Assembly (NCBI GenBank): GCA_046154695.1
Contig: JBJXFI010000273.1
Location: forward strand, 1 to 37,206
Length of the DNA: 37,206 nucleotides
Direction of reading: 5' to 3'
Source of the DNA: DALYLB01 sp046154695
Lineage (GTDB): Bacteria; Acidobacteriota; Blastocatellia; RBC074
Part shown: piece by piece, positions 1 through 9,600 of the stretch
How positions within the stretch are numbered: position 1 is the first letter of the stretch
Layout: each line of letters starts with the position of its first letter
Made by a program: the position numbers and the translations under genes
Notes under the pieces: model-generated
What the model saw: only the letters and a program-made list of their open reading frames with translations
Told to the model about the DNA's origin: nothing
Databases searched by the model: none

Positions 1-1023
1 GGCCTGCGCGGCGGCGGCCTGCGGCTTGGCGATGCCCAGCGCGATGCGAACCTCGGATTCGATCCGCGCGGCGAGATCCTTGTTCTCGCGCAGCGTGTTC
101 TTGGAGTTCTCGCGCCCCTGCCCAAGCCGCTCGCCCTTATAGGAGAACCAGGCGCCCGACTTGTCGACGATCTTCTTTTCGACGCCGATGTCGATGATCT
201 CTCCGAGCTTGGAGATCCCCTCGCCGTACATGATGTCGAACTCGGCCTCCCGGAAGGGCGGCGCGACCTTGTTCTTGACGATCTTCACCTTCGTCCGGTT
301 GCCGACGACATTCTCGCCGTCCTTGATCGAGGTGATGCGCCGAATATCCACGCGGATGGAGGAATAGAATTTGAGCGCCCGCCCGCCGGTCGTGGTCTCG
401 GGCGATCCGAACATGACGCCGATCTTCTCGCGGATCTGGTTGATGAAGATCAGGGAGGTATTGGACCGGCCGACGACCGCGGTCAGTTTGCGCAGGGCCT
501 GCGACATCAATCGCGCCTGGAGCCCCGGCAGACTGTCTCCCATATCCCCCTCGAGCTCGGCCCGCGGCGTCAGCGCCGCCACCGAGTCGATCACCAGCAC
601 ATCGATCGCGTTCGAACGGACCAGCGACTCGGTGATCTCCAGGGCCTGCTCCCCGGAATCGGGCTGCGAAATGAAGAGATCGTTGATATTGACGCCGAGC
701 TTCTCGGCATAGATGGCGTCGAGCGCGTGCTCCGCGTCGATATAGGCCGCGATCCCGCCCGCCTTTTGCGCTTCCGCGACGACATGCAGGGCCAGAGTCG
801 TCTTTCCCGAACTCTCCGGACCATAGATCTCGATCACCCGCCCGCGAGGAAGCCCCCCGACGCCCGTCGCGGCGTCGATGCCGATGCTTGATGTCGAAAT
901 GACCGGGATCTCGTCCACCCGCTGGTCGCCCAGCCGCATGATCGCTCCCTTGCCGAACTGCTTTTCAATGTTGAGCAGCGCCGCTTCGACCGCCTTGCCC
1001 TTTTCACTTTTTTCAATAGCCAT
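1..1023 (-). CDS. recA: RecA recombinase (3' end cut by window edge)
   Basis: This is the DNA-dependent ATPase that forms filaments on single-stranded DNA, carries out strand exchange and stimulates LexA self-cleavage. The 341 visible codons are colinear with RecA throughout. The Walker A motif GPESSGKT lies at residues 68-75, followed by the YIDAEHALD segment, the Walker B region VLVIDSVAAL and the L2-loop run FINQIREKIGVMFG. The reading frame is open to base 1 and ends in an Ala/Gln-rich stretch typical of the variable RecA tail, so only a few residues and the stop codon are probably missing. The ATG at 1021-1023 begins with the usual MAIEKSEKGK-like start. The upstream gene is a TPR protein ending 250 bp away, and a candidate promoter with an overlapping palindrome lies in that gap. 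Identification is certain. Confidence 0.98.
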   Translation of the reverse strand, partial: MAIEKSEKGKAVEAALLNIEKQFGKGAIMRLGDQRVDEIPVISTSSIGIDAATGVGGLPRGRVIEIYGPESSGKTTLALHVVAEAQKAGGIAAYIDAEHALDAIYAEKLGVNINDLFISQPDSGEQALEITESLVRSNAIDVLVIDSVAALTPRAELEGDMGDSLPGLQARLMSQALRKLTAVVGRSNTSLIFINQIREKIGVMFGSPETTTGGRALKFYSSIRVDIRRITSIKDGENVVGNRTKVKIVKNKVAPPFREAEFDIMYGEGISKLGEIIDIGVEKKIVDKSGAWFSYKGERLGQGRENSKNTLRENKDLAARIESEVRIALGIAKPQAAAAQA

Positions 1024-1173
1024 ATCGTTTCACTCTTTCTCACTCTGATGTGAATACCGGCGCACACCGCCGTGGATTTTAGATTCGCCCTCGTTTGCGG
1101 CCCGCTCGCCCGCGCTGGCTTCCTGCTCCCCGCCTCGCCCCGAAAGGAAGACCCCGCGCGTGACATCGCACTC

Positions 1174-1222
1174 AGGCGCGACAATAATCGGCATTGTTGC
1201 ATTCAGGACACATAAATTCAAG
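1174..1222 (-). promoter_or_regulatory. Candidate recA promoter with overlapping palindrome
   Basis: On the minus strand a TTGAAT (-35-like) is followed after 17 nt by AACAAT (-10-like). An imperfect palindrome with 8-nt arms (GCGACAAT / ATTGTTGC on the plus strand, one mismatch, 7-nt centre, 1178-1200) covers the -10 box. A repressor bound there would block transcription, which would suit SOS control of recA. The palindrome does not match the CTG-N10-CAG or GAAC-N4-GTTC LexA boxes, so assignment to LexA is only inference. The predicted leader would be about 150 nt. Confidence 0.3.
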
Positions 1223-1272
1223 GAAGGGATGACCGGATTCGATGAAATTCCGCGCGAGAAGGAGGCCGGCGG

Positions 1273-2505
1273 CTACTTTCGAGGCGATTTTCGGGCCTGC
1301 GCGGGCGAGATGGAGAAGACGTTGAGATCGCGCCAGAGCAGATCGACGAATCGCAATTCATTCACCTTGGCTTTCCGCCGCGAGAAGATATTGGCCAGTC
1401 CGAGGGCGGGCGGGACCGGCAGGATATCCCCGGCGTGCGCCTGCACAGCGGCCCGGTAGTCGGAGTCCTGCGGGTTGATCTCGTAAGCGGCGCGGAAATG
1501 CTCGCGGGCTTCGGCGGTGCGGTTCTCCTGCCAGTAGATGAAGCCGAGGCTATAGAGCGCGGCGTCGAAATCCGGATCGAGCCGCACGGCCTTTCGCATA
1601 TGCTTGAGCGCCTGTTCCGCGCGGCCCTGCTCCCAGTATGCGCGGCCGACGAGGTAGTGGACCTCGGGCGCGGGATTGATCGCCAGGGCGCGCTTGAGAT
1701 AGGTCAGCGCCTCGTCGAACTTGCCTTCACGCGCGAGCAGGCGGCCGAGCCCGTAATGGGCCGAAAAAGAGTTTTCATCCAGGTTGAGGGCGCGCTGCAG
1801 ATGGACCTTCGCCGATTCGATTTCGCCCTCGTCCCCGCTCAGCAGGCCGAGCAGCAGGCGGGCGCCGAAATGTTCGCCATGTTCGTCCAGCGCGCGCCGC
1901 AGATAACAGGCGGCGTCGAGGGGCTTGCCGAGATGAAAGCAGTATTCGCCGATGGTGAAGCAGAGTTCGGTATTGCGATCATTGAGGGCGAGGGCGCTTT
2001 CGAGCATGCGCAGCCCGCGGCGGGTGCGCCCTTCGCTGATAAGCATGGTCCCCTCCTCGACGAGGTCGGTGAAATTTTCCCGTTCGGTTCCACGGTAGGC
2101 CGAGATGATCTGGTCGCACCGTTCATCGAGGCGCTCCCGTTCGACGGTCTCTTCATAATGCCGCGCGACGCGGTTGCGCCAGCGCTGCTCGAGGTCGTCG
2201 CGATTGACGGCGCGGCGTTCGGTGAGAATCTCGGTCAGCGTCTCGAGCATCATGTGATCATAGAAGCTGCCGGTGGCCTGCTGCTGCGCGAGGTCGAGCA
2301 AATGCTCGAACCGCTCATTGGCCCGGTTGAGCGCCGCTTCGAGCGCGCTGATCCGTTCAAGAAGGTGCTCTTCCAGGGTGTTCTCGATGGCGTCCGAGGC
2401 CGAGGCTCCATAGGGGCGCGTGATCAGGAGGAGCGGGGCGCCGCATTCTTCGCAGAGATCCACTTCGTTCGGGTTGGCTTTTTTACAACGTTGACAAAAG
2501 ATCAT
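1273..2505 (-). CDS. Zinc-ribbon tetratricopeptide-repeat protein
   Basis: A 410-residue cytoplasmic protein of unknown function. It opens with a zinc ribbon made of C4-x2-C7 and C18-x2-C21. A charged helical stretch (about residues 40-150) follows, including a likely coiled coil. From about residue 155 to 335 there are at least five TPR units, visible as repeated A/L-x2-LG-x3-Y and ALxLNP/D-type helices. The last 60 residues are basic and low in complexity. TPR arrays usually act as protein-interaction scaffolds, and the ribbon may bind nucleic acid or protein, but no partner can be named. The gene starts 27 bp after the thiolase stop and is probably co-transcribed with it. No signal peptide or membrane segment is visible. 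Confidence 0.85.
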   Translation of the reverse strand: MIFCQRCKKANPNEVDLCEECGAPLLLITRPYGASASDAIENTLEEHLLERISALEAALNRANERFEHLLDLAQQQATGSFYDHMMLETLTEILTERRAVNRDDLEQRWRNRVARHYEETVERERLDERCDQIISAYRGTERENFTDLVEEGTMLISEGRTRRGLRMLESALALNDRNTELCFTIGEYCFHLGKPLDAACYLRRALDEHGEHFGARLLLGLLSGDEGEIESAKVHLQRALNLDENSFSAHYGLGRLLAREGKFDEALTYLKRALAINPAPEVHYLVGRAYWEQGRAEQALKHMRKAVRLDPDFDAALYSLGFIYWQENRTAEAREHFRAAYEINPQDSDYRAAVQAHAGDILPVPPALGLANIFSRRKAKVNELRFVDLLWRDLNVFSISPAQARKSPRK

Positions 2506-2532
2506 AAAAACACTGGACGACCGGCATTCTAT

Positions 2533-3723
2533 TCATCGTTCAACGGCCAGGGCAACCGCATTTCCACCACCGAGACACAGACTGGCGATCCCGCGCCGGG
2601 CTCCGCGCCGCGCCATTTCATAAACGAGGGTCGTCAGCACGCGGGCGCCCGACGCGCCGATCGGATGACCGAGCGCGACCGCGCCGCCATTGACGTTGAC
2701 GCGGGCGGGGTCGAGTTCGAGCTGCCGCAGCAGGGCGACCGCCTGGGAGGAGAAGGCCTCGTTCAATTCGAACAGGTCGACATCCCGCAGCCGCCATCCG
2801 GCCTTCGCCGCGACCTTTCGCACGGCATCCACCGGGGCCATCATCACCAGCTTCGGCTCGACGCCCGCGGTCGCCTCCGCGACGATCCGGGCGATCGGCG
2901 ACCGGTCGAGGCGCTTCGCCGTCTCGCTCGAAGTCACCACCAGCGCCGCCGCGCCATCGTTGATCGTGGACGCGTTGCCGGCCGTGACGGTGCCCGGAGC
3001 GCGAAACGCGGGCTTCAATTTCGCCAGCGACTCGGCGGTGGCATCCGCGCGCGGCCCCTCATCGGTGTCGAAGAGAACCGGATCGCCCTTCCGCCGGGGG
3101 ATCTCGACCGGGCAGATCTCCTGCCGGAATCGCCCGGACTGGATGGCGTCGAGCGCGCGCCGCTGCGATTCGAGCGCAAAGCCGTCCTGTTCTTCCCGCG
3201 TCACGCCGTATTTCTCCGCGACGACCTCGCCGGTCTCTCCCATATGCCAGTGATCGAACGCGCACCAGAGACCGTCGTGCACCATCGCGTCGACGATCTC
3301 GCCATTGCCCATCCGATACCCGTCCCGCGCCTTCGCGAGCAGATAGGGCGCATTGCTCATCGACTCCATGCCGCCGGCGACGATGATCTCGTTGTCGCCG
3401 AGCGCGGCCGACTGTGCCGCGAGCATCACCGCCTTCAATCCCGATCCGCAAACCTGATTGACGGTGAAGGCCGCGACCTTGTCGGGAATGCCCGCCCCGA
3501 GCGCCGCCTGCCGCGCGGGATTCTGTCCGAGCCCCGCCTGCAGCACGCATCCCAGAATCACTTCATCGATCTGCGCCGGCTCCAACCCCGCGCGCTCCAT
3601 CGCGGCGCGCACGGCGATCGCGCCGAGCTGCGGCGCCGCAAAAGGCTTGAGCGCGCCCTGAAACTTTCCGATCGCGGTCCGCGCCGCACTGAGAATAACG
3701 GTCTCTTTGATCGCCTGAGGCAT
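2533..3723 (-). CDS. Acetyl-CoA C-acetyltransferase (thiolase)
   Basis: A biosynthetic-type thiolase of 396 residues that condenses two acetyl-CoA to acetoacetyl-CoA, or runs in reverse in fatty-acid and ketone degradation. All catalytic landmarks are present: the nucleophile C92 in NQVCGSG, the NEAFSSQ segment, H353 in GHPIGASGAR and the second cysteine C383 in CLGGGNA. The usual second-cysteine motif reads CIGGG-Q/M-G, so the NA ending is a small deviation. An in-frame ATG lies 20 codons upstream, but the ATG at 3723 is preferred because the protein then begins where the family does (MPQAIKETVILSAARTA) and AGAAGGAAG sits just upstream. A near-consensus promoter lies about 110 bp upstream. 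The substrate chain length cannot be read from the sequence. Confidence 0.93.
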   Translation of the reverse strand: MPQAIKETVILSAARTAIGKFQGALKPFAAPQLGAIAVRAAMERAGLEPAQIDEVILGCVLQAGLGQNPARQAALGAGIPDKVAAFTVNQVCGSGLKAVMLAAQSAALGDNEIIVAGGMESMSNAPYLLAKARDGYRMGNGEIVDAMVHDGLWCAFDHWHMGETGEVVAEKYGVTREEQDGFALESQRRALDAIQSGRFRQEICPVEIPRRKGDPVLFDTDEGPRADATAESLAKLKPAFRAPGTVTAGNASTINDGAAALVVTSSETAKRLDRSPIARIVAEATAGVEPKLVMMAPVDAVRKVAAKAGWRLRDVDLFELNEAFSSQAVALLRQLELDPARVNVNGGAVALGHPIGASGARVLTTLVYEMARRGARRGIASLCLGGGNAVALAVER

Positions 3724-3832
3724 CTCGTTCTTCCTTCTCTCGATCTCGCTCTTCACGTCAATTCCGCCCGCGCCATATGCCATTCGCCGTGGCTTTCAGC
3801 TTCAATCGTCCCTGCCGATCGGCGCCGTCCCG

Positions 3833-3860
3833 ATTATAGCGACTGGTCCAAGCGAGTCAA
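3833..3860 (-). promoter_or_regulatory. Sigma-70-type promoter of the thiolase-TPR unit
   Basis: On the minus strand TTGACT (3855-3860) is followed by a 16-nt spacer and a perfect TATAAT (3833-3838). Transcription would start near 3826, giving a leader of about 100 nt before the thiolase ATG. This is one of the two best promoter matches in the window. Confidence 0.6.
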
Positions 3861-3907
3861 ACCCGCCGGGACCGCGCCGAAATCAGATGTATTGACCAGC
3901 GAAATCC

Positions 3908-5326
3908 CTACGGACAAGCGACGGCGACGACCGGGATCCTGATTCGATATTCGGCGCTGTAGCTCAGCGCGCGGGCATTGCCGCCGCTGTTGTATTGCCC
4001 GGAATTGAGATGTGCGGCCATCAGCGGCTGCAGATCCGCGGTCGAGATCGCGAACCACGCCGTTTTTCCCGAGGGAAGAAGCTGGGAGATCGCGACCGGC
4101 GTCAACCGCAGGGAAGAGACGGCGAAGTCGCCATAACAGGCGGTCGAGAGACTGCCGGCGGAGGTGACGACCTGGCCCGCGGTCCCCGTTCCCCAGCCCG
4201 TCAACTGAATGGCGGCGTTGGCGACGCCGCCGCCGAGGTTCGCCATCGGACGATAGATGGAAATCGTCGAGCTGTTGGCCGCGTTCGCCTGCGAGGGGAC
4301 GCCATCGACGGCGCTTTGCGCGGGAAGCCGATCATAGTTCACATCGTCGAAGATCATCTCCGCTTCGTTATTCACGCCGGCCCTGACGTCGCCGTCCTTG
4401 CGCCGCGCGATGGCGATGGCCGGGAGCGACGAGGCGAAGGTCCCTCCGATATTGGCCGCGGGCTGTTTGACGATGGCGTTTCCGATCAAATAATTGAACT
4501 GCGTCGGCTCCCCCGCCGCGTTGGTCGCCACCACGACGACATATCCCTTGACTCCCGGATCCAGGTCGCTCATCTGAAAACTGATCGTTTGCTGCGCGGC
4601 CAGGCAAATGGATTGTTCCTGCGGCTGGCAGGTGGAGCCATTGACCAGAAAGAGCCGCACAAAGGCGGCTGCGCTCGGGCTCGTGTTGGTCAGATTGAGC
4701 GTCGTATCCTCGCGCGAGGGATTGCTTGCGCTCGACGTGTAGCGATTGAAGAAAAGCACCGATCCCGGCTTCTGGTCGCCGAGTCTGACGGCCGTGGAGA
4801 TCGCGCTCAGTTTCAATTCAATCAGGCTGTGGGGAAATCCCGTCAGGATCGCGAGCCCCGGCGTGCCCATCACTCCCGCGGAGAGCCTCCAGATCAACCG
4901 GTATTGCCCCGCCTCGGACGAGAACCTCGCCAGATCCGCATTCCCCGCGACCAGCGACGCCCCCGGCAAGGGCTGTCCCACCGAAGTCGGCATCCCCGGC
5001 GGAACGAACGTGGCGATCGGCACGGGAGGAAGCTGCTGCGTATTCTCGTACGCGGTCGGAAAGCTCAGCCGGCTCGTCGACACCAGCGCATCCCCCCGCA
5101 TCAGGAACACCGAGAGAACGGCCCCCGCCGGAACGCTGATATAGGTCGGCGATTGAATCAACAGACTCGACGGATCGGCCGCCAGCGGCCCCTCCGCCTT
5201 AAAGGAGAAATAGAGCGGATCGCTCGTGAATGCCGCAGCCACCCGCGGCGCGATGATCAGACTCAGCCCCAACAGCGCCCCTCTCATCAGGAACCGCCGA
5301 ATCGTCATCCCCTTCTCCATGCTCAT
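3908..5326 (-). CDS. Secreted protein of unknown function
   Basis: A 472-residue exported protein that I do not recognise as a named family. The N-terminus has a basic stretch (TIRRFLMR), a hydrophobic core and an AAA-type cleavage site near residue 32, a typical Sec signal peptide. The mature part is rich in Ser, Thr, Ala and Asn, with alternating beta-type segments. A central block around residues 185-270 (SVLFFNRYTSS, TTLNLTNTSPS, VRLFLVNG) resembles an immunoglobulin-like beta-sandwich. C238 and C246 flank a short loop and could pair, as could two cysteines near the C-terminus. The start at 5326 is supported by AGGGAGG four nucleotides upstream; an ATG two codons later is also possible. 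The gene stands alone between the response regulator and thiolase. A surface or periplasmic adhesion role would be a guess. Confidence 0.75.
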   Translation of the reverse strand: MSMEKGMTIRRFLMRGALLGLSLIIAPRVAAAFTSDPLYFSFKAEGPLAADPSSLLIQSPTYISVPAGAVLSVFLMRGDALVSTSRLSFPTAYENTQQLPPVPIATFVPPGMPTSVGQPLPGASLVAGNADLARFSSEAGQYRLIWRLSAGVMGTPGLAILTGFPHSLIELKLSAISTAVRLGDQKPGSVLFFNRYTSSASNPSREDTTLNLTNTSPSAAAFVRLFLVNGSTCQPQEQSICLAAQQTISFQMSDLDPGVKGYVVVVATNAAGEPTQFNYLIGNAIVKQPAANIGGTFASSLPAIAIARRKDGDVRAGVNNEAEMIFDDVNYDRLPAQSAVDGVPSQANAANSSTISIYRPMANLGGGVANAAIQLTGWGTGTAGQVVTSAGSLSTACYGDFAVSSLRLTPVAISQLLPSGKTAWFAISTADLQPLMAAHLNSGQYNSGGNARALSYSAEYRIRIPVVAVACP

Positions 5327-5518
5327 TCAACCTCCCTTGGAAAAGCCTTCCCAACAGACTGCCTCAAGAAAACCACGTTGAATCCCGAAGCGGCGCCCTC
5401 CGGGATCGCCTCGCCGCCCGCGTCTCCGCCCTCAGTCTGTCTTACTTCCCTCTTCTTTTCAATCACCCATCCGCACAACCAGCCTCTCTTTCCTTTCGAC
5501 ATCGCCTGCTGCAAACGC

Positions 5519-5561
5519 GAAAAAGGCAAAAGAGCAGGACTCGCCTGATTTTGCCTTTTTC
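5519..5561 (-). terminator. Hairpin terminator after the response regulator
   Basis: Perfect 13-bp arms GAAAAAGGCAAAA / TTTTGCCTTTTTC (5519-5531 and 5549-5561) enclose a second small stem, CAGG-actcg-CCTG. On the minus strand the structure lies 23 nt after the response-regulator stop and its descending arm ends in five T residues. It fits an intrinsic terminator, although the outer stem is AT-rich. Confidence 0.5.
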
Positions 5562-5583
5562 ATTTCGAATTGTAGGGAAGGGA

Positions 5584-6222
5584 TCAGGAATCCACCAGGC
5601 CCTGCTGCACGGCGTACCGCACCAGTTCGGCGTTCGTCTTCATCTTCATCTTGAGAAGAAGCCGCGCCCGATAGGTGCTCACCGTCTTGACGCTCAGCTC
5701 CAGTTGCTCGGCAATCTGGCTGATCGTCCGCCCCGAGGCGATCAATTGGAGGACCTGGAATTCGCGCTCGGAGAGGCGCTCCGGCGCGGGGCGGGAGGAG
5801 GGAGAACCGATATCGGCCACCAGTTGTTCCGCCAGCCGCGAACTGATGTACTTTCCGCCGCCAAGAACCTTGCGCAGCGCGCTGACCAGCTCGCCCGGCG
5901 CCGTCTCCTTCGTCAGGTATCCGGCCGCCCCGAGTTTGAGCGCGCGAAGCGCGAACTGATCCTCCGGATGCATGCTCAGAATCAGCACGGGCAGCTTCGG
6001 CCGCGACGCCTTCATCTCCTGCAGCACAACCAACCCGTTCTTGTCCGGGAGCGTGATGTCGAGAACCACCGCATCGCATCCATTATCCTGAATCAGTTCC
6101 AGCGCCTCCTGGGCGTTCTGCGCCTCCCCGATCACTTCAAAGTCTGGCTCATCGTTAATGATCTGTTTCAAACCGCGCCGGACGACGGCATGATCATCGG
6201 CTATCAATACTCTGTTCATCAT
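5584..6222 (-). CDS. NarL/FixJ-type two-component response regulator
   Basis: A 212-residue transcription factor. The receiver domain (residues 1-122) has the acidic pair D9-D10, phosphoacceptor D55 in VVLDITLPDKNG, and the conserved lysine in YLTKE. A linker leads to a LuxR-type helix-turn-helix (about residues 145-205) with LSEREFQVLQLIASGRT and the recognition helix VKTVSTYRARLLLKM. Phosphorylation would come from a HisKA_3-type kinase, and the large PAS kinase immediately upstream has exactly that output, so the two are probably partners. Two consecutive ATGs occur at the start (6222 and 6219). The upstream sequence is A-rich with no clear Shine-Dalgarno. The gene is separated from the kinase by 460 bp, so it may have its own promoter. 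Target genes are unknown. Confidence 0.95.
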   Translation of the reverse strand: MMNRVLIADDHAVVRRGLKQIINDEPDFEVIGEAQNAQEALELIQDNGCDAVVLDITLPDKNGLVVLQEMKASRPKLPVLILSMHPEDQFALRALKLGAAGYLTKETAPGELVSALRKVLGGGKYISSRLAEQLVADIGSPSSRPAPERLSEREFQVLQLIASGRTISQIAEQLELSVKTVSTYRARLLLKMKMKTNAELVRYAVQQGLVDS

Positions 6223-6684
6223 TGTTTTTTCGCGAGAGAAATCTCGATTCGCCGACGTGCAGGGTTGCGGCAACCAAGCTGCTTCAGTACGTATGGGCGC
6301 TCTTCAAAAATCGATGGAGCGACAGAGGAGGACTCTCTGCGATGACGATAGAGGAATGCTCTTTGAACAGACCGCCCGGTGATTTGCGTGTTTCCAGTGA
6401 CGCGTCGCTACATAGATGGTGTTGGGATAGCTCAGTCAAGTAGCAATGGCAGGATACTTGATTTGTCGGAAATCCGAAACAAGAAAATCGGCCTAAAGCT
6501 GTTTTTCTGTAGTATTTGGCCCATTTTCACCTCGACGTCATTCCACGGACAAGCTCGTGTAGGACAATTCCCGCACGCGATGACGGAACGCGAGCCACGC
6601 GCCGGAAGAAAGAGGCGCGGAGGAGTGTTCACTCCCCTGTTTCGCGCGCTCGCGATCTTGCGCAGGCTCTCCAGCGGGGCCGCG
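6223..6684. other. Intergenic gap between kinase and response regulator
   Basis: No convincing gene is visible in these 462 bases; the short frames present lack recognisable features and ribosome binding sites. On the minus strand a TTGACT (6434-6439) could be a -35 box for the response regulator, but the best -10 at 17 nt (TCTATG) is poor. The spacing is long for a kinase/regulator pair. Confidence 0.4.
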
Positions 6685-9600
6685 TCAGCCGATCGGGATC
6701 CGCACGGTGACCCGGGTTCCGGCGACGGGGAGCCGTTCGATCTCGATGGCGCCGTTGAAGAGCAGAACGCGTTCCCGCATGCCGAGCAGGCCGAGGGAGC
6801 CGAAGTCATGAATCTTTTCGGGCGGGATGCCGATGCCGTCGTCGGTGACGATGAGCGTGAGCATCCGGTCGGCTTCCGCCATCTCGATGCACACGACGGT
6901 GGCCTTGGCGTGCCGGGCGACATTGGTCAGGATCTCCTGAAGAATGCGAAAGACGGCCGTGGCCCGATCGATCGAAAGCCCCTGCGGCTCGCGGCCCAGG
7001 CGCATCTCGAACTTGATTCCGAGGCGCTGGGTGAGCTCCTTTGCCTGCCATTGGATGGCGGCGATGAGGCCGAGGGCGTCGAGGGCGCCGGGCCGGAGCT
7101 GGGATGCGATGGTGCGCACCGTCCGGATCGTGGTTTCGAGCAGGCTGGCCATCTCGATCATCTTCGGCCGGAGCTGCTCGCGAAGGTTCTCATCCGAGGT
7201 CACCTTGACGCGTTTATCGACCCAGGCGATGTCGAGCTTGAGCCCCGTCATCAACTGGCCGAGTTCATCGTGGATTTCCCGGGCGATGGCCTTGCGCTCC
7301 TCCTCGCGAATCGTCTCCATGTGGGCGGAAGCGGCGCGCAGATGCTCTCTGGAAGCCGAAAGCTCCTGTTCGGTTCGCTTGCGGTCCGTGATGTCGAGCA
7401 GGACCCCTTCGAGAATCGGCTCGGGCCACAGGCTGCTCTTGAAGAAGGTGGCGTTCGAGAGCGTCCAGATCGGCTCCCCGTCTTTCTTGCGCATGCGCCG
7501 TTCGAGGGCCTGAAATCGCCCTTCGGAATCGATCCGGTGAAGCGCGACCGCGCGATCCGCGCGGTCGAAGTGCAGGTCCCAGGCATTGACCTGCTTGATC
7601 TCCTCGATGGAATCGTATCCGAACATCGTCGCCATCGCCTCATTGCATTCGAGAATGCGGCCTTCCCGGGTCGACCGGCAGATCCCGGCGAAGCTGTGCT
7701 CGAAGAGGGCCTTGTATCGCTCCCGCGACTCGCGCAGTTCATCCTCCATGCGCTTCCGGTCGGTGATGTCCTGGCTCGCGACCAGGAAGACCTCCTGCCC
7801 GCCCAACTCGATGATCTCGACCGCGGCGAGAAACGTCCTTCGCTCCCCGCTTCGCAGTCGCAGGTCGAAGTCCCAGCTTCGAACCCCGCCTTCCCGGCGG
7901 ACCCGGGCGATCAGCTCGTCGCGATTTACCGAGGGAATCACGAAATTGATCTCCTCCGATGTGTGCCCGATGACCTCCTCCCTGCCGTATCCCATCAGCT
8001 TGAGCCATGCCTCGTTGACGTTGACGAAGCGCCCCTCGTGAAGCGTCGAGATGGAGATGGGAATCGGGCTGGCGTTGAACGCCTTGGTGAATCGCGTCTC
8101 AGAGGCCCAGAGGCGCTCCTCCGCCTTGCGGCGCTCGGTCACATCGGTGGCGACCGCCAGCGCGTATCCCTTGCCCGCCAGATCGAAAACGCGCGCCGAA
8201 ACGAGGAAACTCCGGATCTGCCCGTTCCGCATCCGGAGCGCCGTGTCAAACTCGTCCACCTGCCCCTCCGACAGCAGGCGCGCGAAAAACCGGGGGCGGT
8301 CCTCGGGATCGACCCAGATGCTCATTGCGGACATCTCGCCCGTCAGGGCCTCTTCCCGGGACAATCCCAGGGTTTTGAGCAGCGCATCATTGACATTGAC
8401 GAACCGGGGATCATCGAGCGTGAAGATCCCCATCGGGTGCGGCCCGACATTGAAGGCCGTGGAGAACCGTTTCTCCGTCGCGCGCAGGGCCTCTTCCGCG
8501 CGCAGCCGCTGGGTCAGATCCATGATCGCCGTCAGGACGCACCTCTCTCCATCCATATCGATGATCTCCGCCGAGACCAGCGCCGTGCGAATCTCTCCGC
8601 TCTTGATCCGGAAATCCGCGATAAATTCCCGGACATATCCCTGTTTTTGCAGCAGCGTTTTGAACTCGGAATACCGCTCCCGATCGACCCAGAACCCGAG
8701 CTCCCGATTTGGCCGCCCGACCAGCTCCGACCGGGAATAGCCGGATTCCTTTACCCAGGCGTCATTGACCTGGAGAATCCTTCCCTGATCGACCGTCATG
8801 ATCGAGATCGCGTAGGGCGCCAGATTGAAGGCCCGGCTGAATCGCTCCTCCGAGGCCTTCAACGCATTCTCGGCCAGCTTTCGCTGCGTGATATCCCGGA
8901 AATTGATCACCCCCGCGCGAACGCTCGGATCATGCAGCAGGTTGGTAATCGTCATCTCGATCCATCGCCATGTGCCGTTCAGGTGGCGGGTTCGAAATTC
9001 GAGGGTGACGCTGCTTCCCGGAGAATCGATGAGCCGCATGCCCTCGGAGATTACATCTTCCGCGTCGTCCGGATGGATCTGTCCCTGGGTGTATTGTCCG
9101 ATGATCTCTTCCGGTTTATAACCCAGCATCCGCTCATAGGCGATGCTGGCATACAGCGCCCTGCCGTCGGGACCGACCAGGCAGATTCCATCCGCGCTCT
9201 TGTCCGTCATGGCCCGGAACCGGGCCTCCGATTCGCGCAGCTTCTCTTCGGCGGCGAACTTCTCGATTGCGATTCGCGCAAGATGCGTGGCGACAGCCGC
9301 GAACTTGTGCTCCCACTCGTTCGGTTTTCGCCTCTCGGGAAAGAGAATGCAGATCGTTCCCAGAACGACCGACTCGGCATTCAGGATCGGCGTCGAGAGC
9401 GCGGCCCGGAAGCCGCGTTCGAGAATCGGATCGCGAAGCCCCTCCCAGCGCGGATCGGCGGCGATATCCTCACTGATCTCCACCTGCCGCGAGCGCACCG
9501 CGGCCCCGCAGCTTCCCGCCGCCGCGGCGAGGGGCAGGCATAGCGGCTCGGCCCCCGCGCCGACACTCCTGGAAGCGGCCTTCATCCGCAGTTGATCCCG

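Noticed and set aside
1435..3942. 835-codon plus-strand frame opposite TPR and thiolase genes
   Set aside because: It spans two well-supported minus-strand genes and a promoter.
6379..9543. 1054-codon open frame on the plus strand opposite the histidine kinase
   Set aside because: It is an antisense shadow of the GC-rich kinase gene; its translation is Arg/Asp/Pro-rich with no domain, while the minus frame has clear PAS domains.
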